Program-made: the position numbers and the translations under genes
The notes under the pieces: generated by a model
Database searches by the model: none
The model's input: only the letters and a program-made list of their open reading frames with translations
Told to the model about the DNA's origin: nothing
Part shown: piece by piece, positions 16,832-24,224 of the stretch
Layout: each line of letters starts with the position of its first letter
Position numbering within the stretch: position 1 is the stretch's first letter
DNA from: Anaerolineales bacterium UBA5797
GTDB taxonomy: Bacteria; Chloroflexota; Anaerolineae; Anaerolineales; Villigracilaceae
Assembly: GCA_002418205.1 (NCBI GenBank)
Contig: DIDP01000081.1
Coordinates: forward strand, 32,072 to 70,143
DNA: 38,072 nucleotides
Reading direction: 5' to 3'

Positions 16832-18118
16832 TTACTCAGGCAGTTCAGCGGTGATCCCCTCGGCCCACCACTTCATGCAAACATCGATGCTGCAGGGCAG
16901 ACCGAATTCAGGGAAGGCATCCAGATCGACCTGCTGGAGGCTCTGGCCATCGGGCAGGACCACGTTGCCCTTGTTGTCATTGATCGGACCCTTGAACACA
17001 TCGAAGCGGGTGAATTCACCAGCCAGCATCTGCGCAAGAATATCGCGGACTTCCTGCACCACCGCGGGATCGAGCTCGGCAACGCCGGGGGTCAATTCCT
17101 GCCCTTCCATGAAACCGTAAAGACCCAACGCGCCGGTCTCGGCGTCGAAATAATCCCAGCCAGGAACATAGGTGCCAGCCTTGGTCTCTTCAGTGATCTT
17201 GGCATAGATCGGTCCCCAGATCCAGTACGGAGCTGTGAGACAGCGCTCGACCTTGCAGGAACCATACCAGTCATAAGTCACGCCCCATTTGCCCTTCTCC
17301 TGCGCCACATCCGCAACCGCCGGCGTATCGGCTCCCGTGAACACCACCTGCGCACCGGCATCGAACAGCGAAGCCGCGGCTTCCTTCTCGATCACGGGGT
17401 CATGCCAGGTGTTGATCCAGCGCACATCCATCGTGCATTCGGGGCAGGTCCTGCGCATACCCAGGGCGATCGCATTACCCAGGCGGATTTCCTCCGGGAT
17501 GGGGAAGGTCGCCATATATCCAAGTTTCGGGTTGCCGTCCATCTTGGCGCGCGCGCCAGCCAGCATGCCCGCCAGATACTTCATATTCTCCATTGCACCC
17601 ATCAGGTTGCCGAAGTTCGTCTGGTTGGAGTTGATGCCCGTCAGGTGGATGAACATCGTATCGGGGAACTCCTCGGCAACGATCTGCATCGGATCGCCAA
17701 AGCCGAAGGAGGTGCCGAAGATCAGATCGAAACCTTTGCGCGCCAGGCTGCGGAAGACCTGTTCAGAGTCGGCGCCTTCAGGGACGTTTTCGATATAGGC
17801 AACATGCGTGTCAGGTACGTTCTCCTGAACATAGACCAAACCTTCATAATGCGCCTGCGACCAGCCGCCGTCATCGTGCGGTCCGATCAACACCATCGCC
17901 ACATTGAACTTGCCTTCCTGAACATCAGGGATCTGGAACCCGGTGGTCGCGGCAGACGGCTCGGTGGCAGCGGGAGGCTCGGTGGCAGCGGGCGCCTCGG
18001 TTTCATTCGCGGCAGGCGGTTCCACAACCGGTGCTTCGGTGGCGGGTGCGCCACAAGCCGAAAGGACCAGCGAGAGAACTGTCATGGCAATCAAGACTTG
18101 CAAAAGTGACTTACGCAT
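16832..18118 (-). CDS. BMP-family substrate-binding lipoprotein (system 2)
   Basis: Solute-binding lipoprotein of 428 residues. The signal peptide ends in the lipobox LSAC with lipid-anchored Cys22, followed by a flexible Thr/Glu/Ala/Pro linker of about 40 residues. The BMP domain begins at about residue 70 with KFNVAMVLIGPHDDGGWSQAHYEG, and FGTSFGFGDPMQIVAEEFPDTMFIHLTG fits the family. It is about 90 residues longer than the system 1 protein. Three close cysteine pairs (CPEC, CKVERC and CSIDVC) suggest disulfides or metal binding outside the membrane. AGAGGAG lies 6 bases before ATG 18118. A promoter region with two dyads lies upstream and an intrinsic terminator follows, so this gene can be expressed at a higher level than the rest of the importer. 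Ligand inferred as a purine compound. Confidence 0.88.
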   Translation of the reverse strand: MRKSLLQVLIAMTVLSLVLSACGAPATEAPVVEPPAANETEAPAATEPPAATEPSAATTGFQIPDVQEGKFNVAMVLIGPHDDGGWSQAHYEGLVYVQENVPDTHVAYIENVPEGADSEQVFRSLARKGFDLIFGTSFGFGDPMQIVAEEFPDTMFIHLTGINSNQTNFGNLMGAMENMKYLAGMLAGARAKMDGNPKLGYMATFPIPEEIRLGNAIALGMRRTCPECTMDVRWINTWHDPVIEKEAAASLFDAGAQVVFTGADTPAVADVAQEKGKWGVTYDWYGSCKVERCLTAPYWIWGPIYAKITEETKAGTYVPGWDYFDAETGALGLYGFMEGQELTPGVAELDPAVVQEVRDILAQMLAGEFTRFDVFKGPINDNKGNVVLPDGQSLQQVDLDAFPEFGLPCSIDVCMKWWAEGITAELPE

Positions 18119-18221
18119 TTCTACTCCTCTTTAGTGTGAATGATAGGTAAGACTTTCATGCGGCAGGCAACTTCTTTTCGTTTCGGGGGAACCTCCTTTC
18201 AGTTCTAAATCTGTCCGGCGT

Positions 18222-18283
18222 ATTGTCTATACAATAGCATTGTATCACTCGCCATTTTATGTGTACATTGTAGAACAATTCAA
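18222..18283 (-). promoter_or_regulatory. Promoter and two candidate operators of the system 2 binding-protein gene
   Basis: On the minus strand, -35 TTGAAT (18278-18283) and -10 TAAAAT (18254-18259) are 18 bases apart. A perfect dyad ATTGT-TCT-ACAAT (18267-18279) fills the spacer, and a second dyad ATTGTATAGACAAT (18222-18235) lies downstream of the -10. The second contains GTCTATAC, which fits the published HutC-type GntR consensus GTMTAKAC. The arrangement is that of a repressed promoter. Confidence 0.55.
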
Positions 18284-18304
18284 TCATAAATCAAGTAACG
18301 TTTC

Positions 18305-20266
18305 TCACGAACCACAGGCGAATAAACTCTGGACTTCGGCTGAGGCCTCGCTTCGTTCGGGACTTTGATCTGTTTCCGTTTCCATTCGTTTCCAAAGCTG
18401 ACACAACAGCGGTCCGACATAATCCTTCGAGACCCGATAGGACATCTTCGACAACTCGATCGCCCGATCCCAGTCCCCCACATGGGCATACCCTTCGATA
18501 AAAACGAATCGCTCCACAGGATTGTTCGGGAAGTCATCCAGCTTGAACGCCTGGTTGCCGAGTTTGACGACCGTCTCCCAATCTCCCATCTGCCGCGCGA
18601 GGTCAGCCTTCTGGAAGTAATAACACCAGCCGTGTTCGGGCTCGGGACCGTAGATGGCAGGCATGACCGCTTTTTGCTCTGCAACAATCCTGTCCGCGTT
18701 GGATAAGGCCGAGGCTACACGCATCAGGCTGTCGTCCAGAATGAAGCGGTTGTTTGAGTCCAGATCGGGCTCAAGCAAACGCAGACATGCCGGAGGGGAA
18801 TAATAAAAAGCCAGCGCCTGCGATGTATTCCCTTCGAACGTCCCCGCAAGATAATCATAGTGGATCGGGAGTCCCGGTTGCAACCCAGGCAGGGAACTGT
18901 TCAGGCGGTTGGTGGGATAGAAGAGGACGTAATCGATCCTGCCGCTTTTGTTGTCCGGAGCATAGATCCAGTTGAGCGGCGCGCTGATCGAATTGTCCGC
19001 GTAAAAGGATAACTCCTCGTTCATCAACACAAGCGTATCCGGCTGGATGCCGGGCGCGCGCCAGGTGAGCTGCCAGAACAGATTCTTCTGCGATTGCCAA
19101 TCGCGCAGATAATCCACCGACCACAAGAACTGACGTCCCGCCGCGAGGCCGATCAGCAAGGCAAACAATGCATTACGAATTTTGGATTGCGGGATGAATT
19201 CGAGCAAGCCCGCCAGGATGAGACTCACGCCAAGCATGAACGGCAGGGTGAAGCGGCTTGCAGGATGCGCGAGCGAGATGACCAGTCCGGTCGTCCAAAA
19301 GGGCACGCCTGCAAACGGGAGCATGAACAGGCCCAGACCGACCGCGTACCAGGCACTGCGTCGTTGCGCAGTCTGTTCGTTCTGCCTGAACAGGTACAGA
19401 CCGACGCCAGCCAGGACGACCAACATCACTGCAACATACAATGCGATCGTGCGCGTGCCGTGCACAGAAGGATCGATGCCCGTGAATATCTGCGCCCATG
19501 CCGCGCCGGAGACGACCCACAGGCTGACGAAAAAGTTTTGAATGAGCCCAAGGATCGTTGCAACGGGATCTGCGCGCAGTTGCGACATCAGGCTGAAGCC
19601 ATAGACCTGATTATTGAAAATGAACAGGCGCGATAAAACCGCAAGGGCGAACAAAGCCAGATAGGGAAGCCACAGCCTGAAGGTCGGTTTGAGGCGTTCT
19701 TTGGGGTCGGGATGCGAATCGCGGAGCGCGGTCCAGATCAATCCGACGCGCGCCAGTTCGAGCACGAAGAAATATTCCATCATCCACAGATTGAGCGCCG
19801 AGAAGATCAGCGCGGGGATGGTACGCCCGCGAAGCATGAGGTGGAGGGAAAGCAGGAAGAAGAAAAGGACGATAAAGAAATGGCTGTAAAGATATGCCCC
19901 CCATTGCTGGTTGAAGCCGGGATATAAAAGAAAGAACAGGGCTGCGCCAAGCGCGAAGCGCGGCCTGTCCCTCCACAGTTCGCGCACGATCAACCATACG
20001 ACCACCGCGCCCAGCCAGCGCCAGAGCAAGGCAAAGACCTGCCAATAGACCGGCACCTGGGGCAGGAGGCGCGTGGTGACCTGATAGAGCATGCCCCAGA
20101 CCGGACGGTTCGTGGAGAAGTATTGCGCCATCGCCTCAGGACCCAGCTGATAGCGAATCCACGACATGGGCTGGTCATCCCAATAAAAGCCAAGCTGGGG
20201 AGCCAGCAGCCCATAGGCAAGGATCGCAACAAGGAGCAGGACGATGGCCGGATGGATGCGTTTCAT
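18305..20266 (-). CDS. Polytopic membrane protein, GT-C-like, with C-terminal helical repeats
   Basis: Membrane protein of 653 residues. About ten or more hydrophobic segments lie between residues 7 and 375. An acidic YWDDQP motif follows the first segment (about 28-33), as in the first external loop of GT-C glycosyltransferases (ArnT/PMT type), so it may use a lipid-linked sugar; this is a loose match only. The C-terminal part (about 380-653) is soluble and has helix pairs such as KADLARQMGDWETVVKLGNQAF and AHVGDWDRAIELSKMSY, which look like tetratricopeptide repeats. The last 20 residues (SPERSEASAEVQSLF) read like translated repeat DNA. The gene lies inside the purine island between carbamate kinase and the second importer, with no obvious link to purines. 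There is no ribosome binding site before ATG 20266; a hairpin lies there instead. Confidence 0.75.
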   Translation of the reverse strand: MKRIHPAIVLLLVAILAYGLLAPQLGFYWDDQPMSWIRYQLGPEAMAQYFSTNRPVWGMLYQVTTRLLPQVPVYWQVFALLWRWLGAVVVWLIVRELWRDRPRFALGAALFFLLYPGFNQQWGAYLYSHFFIVLFFFLLSLHLMLRGRTIPALIFSALNLWMMEYFFVLELARVGLIWTALRDSHPDPKERLKPTFRLWLPYLALFALAVLSRLFIFNNQVYGFSLMSQLRADPVATILGLIQNFFVSLWVVSGAAWAQIFTGIDPSVHGTRTIALYVAVMLVVLAGVGLYLFRQNEQTAQRRSAWYAVGLGLFMLPFAGVPFWTTGLVISLAHPASRFTLPFMLGVSLILAGLLEFIPQSKIRNALFALLIGLAAGRQFLWSVDYLRDWQSQKNLFWQLTWRAPGIQPDTLVLMNEELSFYADNSISAPLNWIYAPDNKSGRIDYVLFYPTNRLNSSLPGLQPGLPIHYDYLAGTFEGNTSQALAFYYSPPACLRLLEPDLDSNNRFILDDSLMRVASALSNADRIVAEQKAVMPAIYGPEPEHGWCYYFQKADLARQMGDWETVVKLGNQAFKLDDFPNNPVERFVFIEGYAHVGDWDRAIELSKMSYRVSKDYVGPLLCQLWKRMETETDQSPERSEASAEVQSLFACGS

Positions 20267-20274
20267 GATTTGAG

Positions 20275-20310
20275 GGGGCGGGTCTTTGTGATTCCATCAA
20301 GACCCGCCCC
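20275..20310. terminator. Strong hairpin between carbamate kinase and the membrane protein gene
   Basis: A perfect 12-base stem GGGGCGGGTCTT (20275-20286) pairs with 20299-20310. It begins 6 bases after the carbamate kinase stop codon. On the minus strand no T run follows, while on the plus strand ATTATTTTAA follows. It may stop transcription after carbamate kinase, or be an inserted palindrome. It leaves the downstream gene without a normal ribosome site. Confidence 0.6.
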
Positions 20311-20316
20311 ATTATT

Positions 20317-21267
20317 TTAAGGCACGATCAACGTACCGGTTTCACCTTTCAAGGCACGACCGATGTTCTCAGGGTTGGTGATCAACGCCTGTTTGCCGCC
20401 GTTCTCAAGGAACCAGATGATGGCCTGGATCTTCGGCGCCATCGAGCCTTTGGCAAAGTGTATGCCTTCGGCGAGATATTGCTTGGCTTCGGCGAGCGTC
20501 ATCTTATCGAGCCACTTTTGATCGGGCTTGCCGAAATTGATGGCGACCTTTTCGACCGCCGTCGAGATCAGGAACAGGTCCGCCTCGATAAGACGCGCCA
20601 GCAGACTGGACGCGAAGTCCTTGTCGATGACCGCGGCAACGCCCTGATACTCGTGGTCGCCCGCGTCGATAACGGGGATGCCCCCGCCTCCGACCGTGAT
20701 GACAACTGATCCCGCGTCGATCAGCGTTTTCACCGCCTCGAGCTCCACCACCTCCTTGGGCAGGGGCGAAGCGACGACCCGCCGCCAGCCGCGGCCCGCA
20801 TCCTCGACGACCGACCAGCCCATGTCCGTTTCGCGGTGCTTAGCCTCGGCTTCATCCATGAACGAACCGATCGGCTTGGACGGATTCTTGAAGGCGGGGT
20901 CGTTCTTGTCCACCAGCACCTGGGTGACCACGGTTGCAACAGGTTTCCCGATGCCGCGCCGGTGCAACTCATTCTGCAGCGTCTGCTGGAGGGCATAACC
21001 GATGGCGCCCTGTGAGTCCGCGCCGCACACATCCAGCGGGACTTCATGCATGCCTTCCGCTTTCGCCGCGATCTCGGAACGTCTCAGGATGAACCCAACC
21101 TGCGGACCGTTGCCATGACCGATCGCCACGTTCCAGCCCTGTTCGATCATGTCGGCGATGTGGAAGGTGGTTTCCTTCGCGGCTTGATACTGATCTTCGA
21201 CGGTCTTGTGTTTCTCGTCCTTGATCAGCGAATTGCCGCCGATTGCGATGACTGCCAGTTTTGACAT
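20317..21267 (-). CDS. Carbamate kinase
   Basis: Carbamate kinase (ArcC/YqeA family), 316 residues, cytoplasmic. It converts carbamoyl phosphate and ADP to carbamate and ATP, the energy-yielding last step of arginine, allantoin and ureido-compound fermentations. Visible family blocks are AIGGNSLI near the N-terminus, IGHGNGPQVGFILRRSE, ITVGGGGIPVI, AVIDKDFASSLLA, and the C-terminal ALITNPENIGRALKGETGT. I use ATG 21267 because AAAGGAG lies 8 bases before it; the frame stays open for 9 codons upstream. Its place directly downstream of a YgeW-type transcarbamoylase and near a second transcarbamoylase indicates that carbamoyl phosphate made in this cluster is used to form ATP. The neighbouring repeat at 21290-21358 fills the gap to the upstream gene. 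Confidence 0.95.
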   Translation of the reverse strand: MSKLAVIAIGGNSLIKDEKHKTVEDQYQAAKETTFHIADMIEQGWNVAIGHGNGPQVGFILRRSEIAAKAEGMHEVPLDVCGADSQGAIGYALQQTLQNELHRRGIGKPVATVVTQVLVDKNDPAFKNPSKPIGSFMDEAEAKHRETDMGWSVVEDAGRGWRRVVASPLPKEVVELEAVKTLIDAGSVVITVGGGGIPVIDAGDHEYQGVAAVIDKDFASSLLARLIEADLFLISTAVEKVAINFGKPDQKWLDKMTLAEAKQYLAEGIHFAKGSMAPKIQAIIWFLENGGKQALITNPENIGRALKGETGTLIVP

Positions 21268-21289
21268 TGATAAATCTCCTTTTATGGAT

Positions 21290-21358
21290 GTCATTGCGAG
21301 TCTTCGAGAAGCAATCTCAACCGTACGAGGAGATTGCTTCGCTACGCTCGCAATGACA
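21290..21358. repeat. TCATTGCGAG palindromic repeat, family A, copy 2
   Basis: A compact 69-base copy: GTCATTGCGAG at one end, CTCGCAATGACA at the other, and inner arms GAAGCAATCTC and GAGATTGCTTC. The whole element folds into one long hairpin. It lies between the YgeW-type gene and carbamate kinase. Confidence 0.85.
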
Positions 21359-21360
21359 TA

Positions 21361-22350
21361 CTACGACATCGTCAACGCCATGACCGCCTTCTGGGCGTGC
21401 AGGCGGTTCTCGGCTTCATCGAACACCACGGAATTGGGACCGTCGAGCACCTTGCTGGTGACCTCGACGTCGCGGTCGGCAGGCAGCGGGTGCATGTAGA
21501 TGGCATCCTCTTTGGCAACCTTAAGTTTGGCATCGTCCATGATCCAGTCCTTGTAGGAATCCTGGATCTTCTTCCCTTCGGCTTTGTCGTTGGTGGTCAA
21601 CAGCGGACCCCAGGACTTGGCGTAGATCACGTCCGCATCCTTGCAGGCTTCAGTCATGCCGTCCTTGCTGTCGATGATCTCGAAGGAAGTTCCGGCGATC
21701 TTCGCCTGTTCCTTTGCCTGCTCGACGATCTCGGGCATGAGCTTGAACTCGGGCGGATAGGCAAGCGTCACGTCCATGCCGAAGCGGGGCATTTGCAGGA
21801 TCAGGGATTGAGGAACAGAGATCGGCTTGAGATATGAAGCGGCGTACGCCCACGAAACGACGATCTTCTTCCTGCGCAGGTCGCGTCCCTTCTTTTCCAT
21901 GATGGTCATCAAGTCCGCAAGACATTGGAAGGGATGGTAGATGTCGCATTGCATGTTGAGCACCGGTGCGCGGCTGGATTTGGCGACATCGTTCAAATAT
22001 TTGTTGCCGTCGCCGAAGTCGCAGTGACGGATGGCGATGCCATCGAAGTAGCGCCCGAAGATCTCGCCGATCTCCACCGGCGTGTCGCCGTGAGAGATCT
22101 GGGTGGTGTTGGAATCGATAAAAGCGCCGTGTCCACCCAGTTGGGCAATGCCTGCCTCGAACGATCCGCGCGTGCGCGTGGACGAGAAGAAGAACAACAT
22201 CGCCAGCACCTTGTCGCGCAGATAGGCGTGCGGTTCGCCGAGGGCGCGCTTGCGCTTGAGGTCCCACGCCACGTCCAGTACGGTTTCGACTTCCTCTTTC
22301 GTGAAGTCCAGGTCGCCGATGAAATCGCGGCCTCTGAAGTTTGTTTGCAT
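21361..22350 (-). CDS. Knotted transcarbamoylase, YgeW-like
   Basis: Transcarbamoylase of 329 residues in the knotted group that includes E. coli YgeW, N-acetylornithine and N-succinylornithine transcarbamoylases. The carbamoyl phosphate site is present: STRTR (residues 57-61), IRH (about 107-109) and HPFQ (139-142). The proline-bearing loop SYLKPISVPQS (about 172-182) matches the knot loop, and YAKSWG (about 243-248) and DEAENRLHAQKA near the end are typical. The usual HCLP loop reads HPLP (287-290), so the ornithine transcarbamoylase cysteine is replaced by proline. The natural substrate of YgeW has long been unclear; the context suggests a ureido product of purine breakdown, with carbamoyl phosphate passed to the adjacent carbamate kinase. 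AGGAG lies 8 bases before ATG 22350. Confidence 0.88.
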   Translation of the reverse strand: MQTNFRGRDFIGDLDFTKEEVETVLDVAWDLKRKRALGEPHAYLRDKVLAMLFFFSSTRTRGSFEAGIAQLGGHGAFIDSNTTQISHGDTPVEIGEIFGRYFDGIAIRHCDFGDGNKYLNDVAKSSRAPVLNMQCDIYHPFQCLADLMTIMEKKGRDLRRKKIVVSWAYAASYLKPISVPQSLILQMPRFGMDVTLAYPPEFKLMPEIVEQAKEQAKIAGTSFEIIDSKDGMTEACKDADVIYAKSWGPLLTTNDKAEGKKIQDSYKDWIMDDAKLKVAKEDAIYMHPLPADRDVEVTSKVLDGPNSVVFDEAENRLHAQKAVMALTMS

Positions 22351-22392
22351 ATATTTACTCCTTATTTTTATGTTTTTTTATAATTCATCGGG

Positions 22393-22504
22393 TGGTCGAG
22401 TAGTCCCGCATGTTTTTCGCGGGACATATCGAGACCACATTCATGCAATTTCATTTTTATTTGATATTTCTGGTCTCGATACGGGCTTCGCCACTACTCG
22501 ACCA
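22393..22504. repeat. Palindromic repeat, family B, copy 2
   Basis: A 112-base element with perfect 11-base inverted ends TGGTCGAGTAG (22393-22403) and CTACTCGACCA (22494-22504). The inner dyad is TATCGAGACCA and TGGTCTCGATA, and a local hairpin GTCCCGC...GCGGGAC lies in the left half. It is the intact version of the half-element inside the xanthine dehydrogenase FAD gene. Confidence 0.85.
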
Positions 22505-22518
22505 GCGGATTGCCTATG

Positions 22519-23043
22519 TTATGTTGATACCCTCAACACCTCCGCATCCACAAATCTTCCATCCTCCCAGAACAGGCGGATACCTTCACAAGGCTCGAAG
22601 TGCGAACCCCATTTGACGTGGTCGGCATCCGGCAGGCACGCCACCGCGCCCATCTCCGCCACACCGCCGTGGTTGACAGCCAGCGCGGCGCGCCCGTCTG
22701 CAAGGTAGTTGGCGAGCTTGGTGTAGAACGCGGCAAGCTCGTTCGCATACCGCGCCGCCGCACCGCCGTTTCGGACCACCTCTGCATACGCCGCCAGCGA
22801 CAGGGGCCAGGGCGCCTCGCGCTCCACATCCCTGCCGTAGGTGCTCATCAACTCGACCTGTTCATCCACGGCAAAGCCCATGGCGATGGCGGTCTCGAAG
22901 GCGCGCGGCAGCGTGGAGGTGATCACCCGGTCGAACGGACCGAGGTTCTGCCCCACCAGACGCGCCAGCGTCACCCCCTCCTGGGAGAGGTGGTCGCCGG
23001 GTTTCTTGCGGATGGAGTGACGTCGGATCTCGATGGATTTCAT
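22519..23043 (-). CDS. Histidine phosphatase family protein
   Basis: Small protein of 174 residues from the phosphoglycerate mutase-like histidine phosphatase superfamily. The N-terminal motif is RRHSIR (residues 7-12), a variant of the usual RHG, with the nucleophile His retained. ITSTLPRAFETAIAM gives the conserved Arg, and AVNHGG near the C-terminus gives the second His. The start is ATG 23043; the longer open frame upstream runs through a repeat and is not part of the gene. The ribosome site is weak. The substrate is unknown. Lying between two transcarbamoylase genes in the same direction, it might dephosphorylate a metabolite of the purine pathway, but this rests only on position. Confidence 0.75.
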   Translation of the reverse strand: MKSIEIRRHSIRKKPGDHLSQEGVTLARLVGQNLGPFDRVITSTLPRAFETAIAMGFAVDEQVELMSTYGRDVEREAPWPLSLAAYAEVVRNGGAAARYANELAAFYTKLANYLADGRAALAVNHGGVAEMGAVACLPDADHVKWGSHFEPCEGIRLFWEDGRFVDAEVLRVST

Positions 23044-23056
23044 AGGGTAACGTATG

Positions 23057-23154
23057 TCACACCTGCACCCACCGCAGGTGCGGTGTTGCGAGTCTTCGAG
23101 AAGCAATCTCACAATACGAGGAGATAGCTTCGGGCTGCCGCCCTCGCAATGACA
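23057..23154. repeat. TCATTGCGAG palindromic repeat, family A, copy 3, with a second short repeat
   Basis: The right part (about 23085-23154) is family A with GAAGCAATCTC and CTCGCAATGACA. Its left end is joined to a small hairpin CACCTGC-ACCCACC-GCAGGTG. The 20-base string starting CACACCTGCACCC recurs at about 35058-35077 in an intergenic region. The gap lies between the PyrB-like gene and the phosphatase gene. Confidence 0.75.
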
Positions 23155-23159
23155 GAGTT

Positions 23160-24113
23160 TTACTCCATCGCGCCGAGCACAAGCGCCAGCAAGGTCATGC
23201 GCATGACCACACCGTTGAAGGCCTCCTGCCAGTAGCGCGACCACTTCGTGATGTCCACATCGACGGGGATCTCGTCCATGCGCGGCAGGGAGTGCAGCAG
23301 GATGGCATCCGATTTGGCTTTGGTCTCGAGCAGTTGACGCGTGATCTTGTAGTTGGCAGGCGTCAGGTCCAGCTCGCCCGTGCGCTCGTCGCGCGACTTG
23401 GTGTAATCAGGCTGGACGACCGGCTCGACCAAAATCACATCCGCATCGGCGATCGCCTTCTCGACATGGTCCGCTTCCTTGAAGTCCACACTGTACTGCT
23501 TGAGTTCCGCTTTGAACTCATCGGTGAGACTCATTTCAGGCGGGGCAACGAACGTGATCGGGCAGTCGAACTGGCTCAACGCATAGCCGAGCGAGTGCAT
23601 CGTCCGCATGCGCATATCGCCGACTGCCAGCCACTTGAGTCCGTCTATGCGGCCCTTCTCACGCAGGACGGTGTACAGGTCGGTCAGGATCTGTGTGGGA
23701 TGTTCGCCCCAGCCGTCGCCGCCGTTGATGATCGGCACGCTCGCCCACTTCGCGGCTTCATGCGGCGCGCCCTGCTGGAAGTGACGCATCACGATCACAT
23801 CGCCGTAGAACTCCAACATCTTGACCGTATCCTTGATGGACTCCTGATAGAAGTCTCCCGCGCGCGTCATCTTGGCGTCTGAAAATCCTGTCACATGACC
23901 GCCGAGGCGGTGCATGGCGGCTTCATGCGCCAGACGCGTGCGCGTCGAGGGCTGATAGAACGCGGTGACAAGGGTCTTCTCCTTGAGCATGTCCACGTTC
24001 TTCCTGGACCTGGCGATTGGCTCCATTTTCTGAGCCACATCGAACACATGGAAGAACTCATTACGCTCGAACTCCTTGAGCGAAAGGATGTCACGACCGG
24101 CAAAACTACGCAT
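23160..24113 (-). CDS. Aspartate transcarbamoylase-like protein with altered acceptor site
   Basis: PyrB-like transcarbamoylase of 317 residues. The carbamoyl phosphate site is intact: STRTR (56-60), MRH (109-111), HPTQ (138-141) and the LPR loop (276-278). Compared with E. coli PyrB as I recall it, Arg167 has a counterpart in the RMRTMHSL block, but the acceptor-binding TRVQ reads PVVQ (231-234), so the Arg that binds the aspartate side chain (Arg229) is replaced by Val. The 80s loop is longer and rebuilt (AKMTRAGDFYQESIKDT), and HPLPR is HSLPR. The substrate is therefore probably not aspartate. No pyrimidine genes are nearby; the neighbours are YgeW- and YgeY-like genes and carbamate kinase, which suggests catabolic cleavage of a ureido acid to carbamoyl phosphate. 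AGGAGG lies 5 bases before the ATG. Confidence 0.85.
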   Translation of the reverse strand: MRSFAGRDILSLKEFERNEFFHVFDVAQKMEPIARSRKNVDMLKEKTLVTAFYQPSTRTRLAHEAAMHRLGGHVTGFSDAKMTRAGDFYQESIKDTVKMLEFYGDVIVMRHFQQGAPHEAAKWASVPIINGGDGWGEHPTQILTDLYTVLREKGRIDGLKWLAVGDMRMRTMHSLGYALSQFDCPITFVAPPEMSLTDEFKAELKQYSVDFKEADHVEKAIADADVILVEPVVQPDYTKSRDERTGELDLTPANYKITRQLLETKAKSDAILLHSLPRMDEIPVDVDITKWSRYWQEAFNGVVMRMTLLALVLGAME

Positions 24114-24224
24114 ACGAACCTCCTGTTTGAATTTGAATGGGATTTGGAGAACTGCAAATCATCCTGTGCTCCAACGATTCCTTCTTTGGCGTTTGCAACT
24201 TCAGGGATGCATCTCCTTCCTGGT

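Noticed and set aside
23044..23244. Upstream extension of the histidine phosphatase
   Set aside because: The 67 extra codons translate a family A repeat and the end of the PyrB-like gene.
23160..24113. Simple annotation as biosynthetic aspartate transcarbamoylase (pyrB)
   Set aside because: The acceptor-site Arg is missing by eye alignment, and no pyrimidine biosynthesis genes are near; kept as a PyrB-like protein of unknown substrate.
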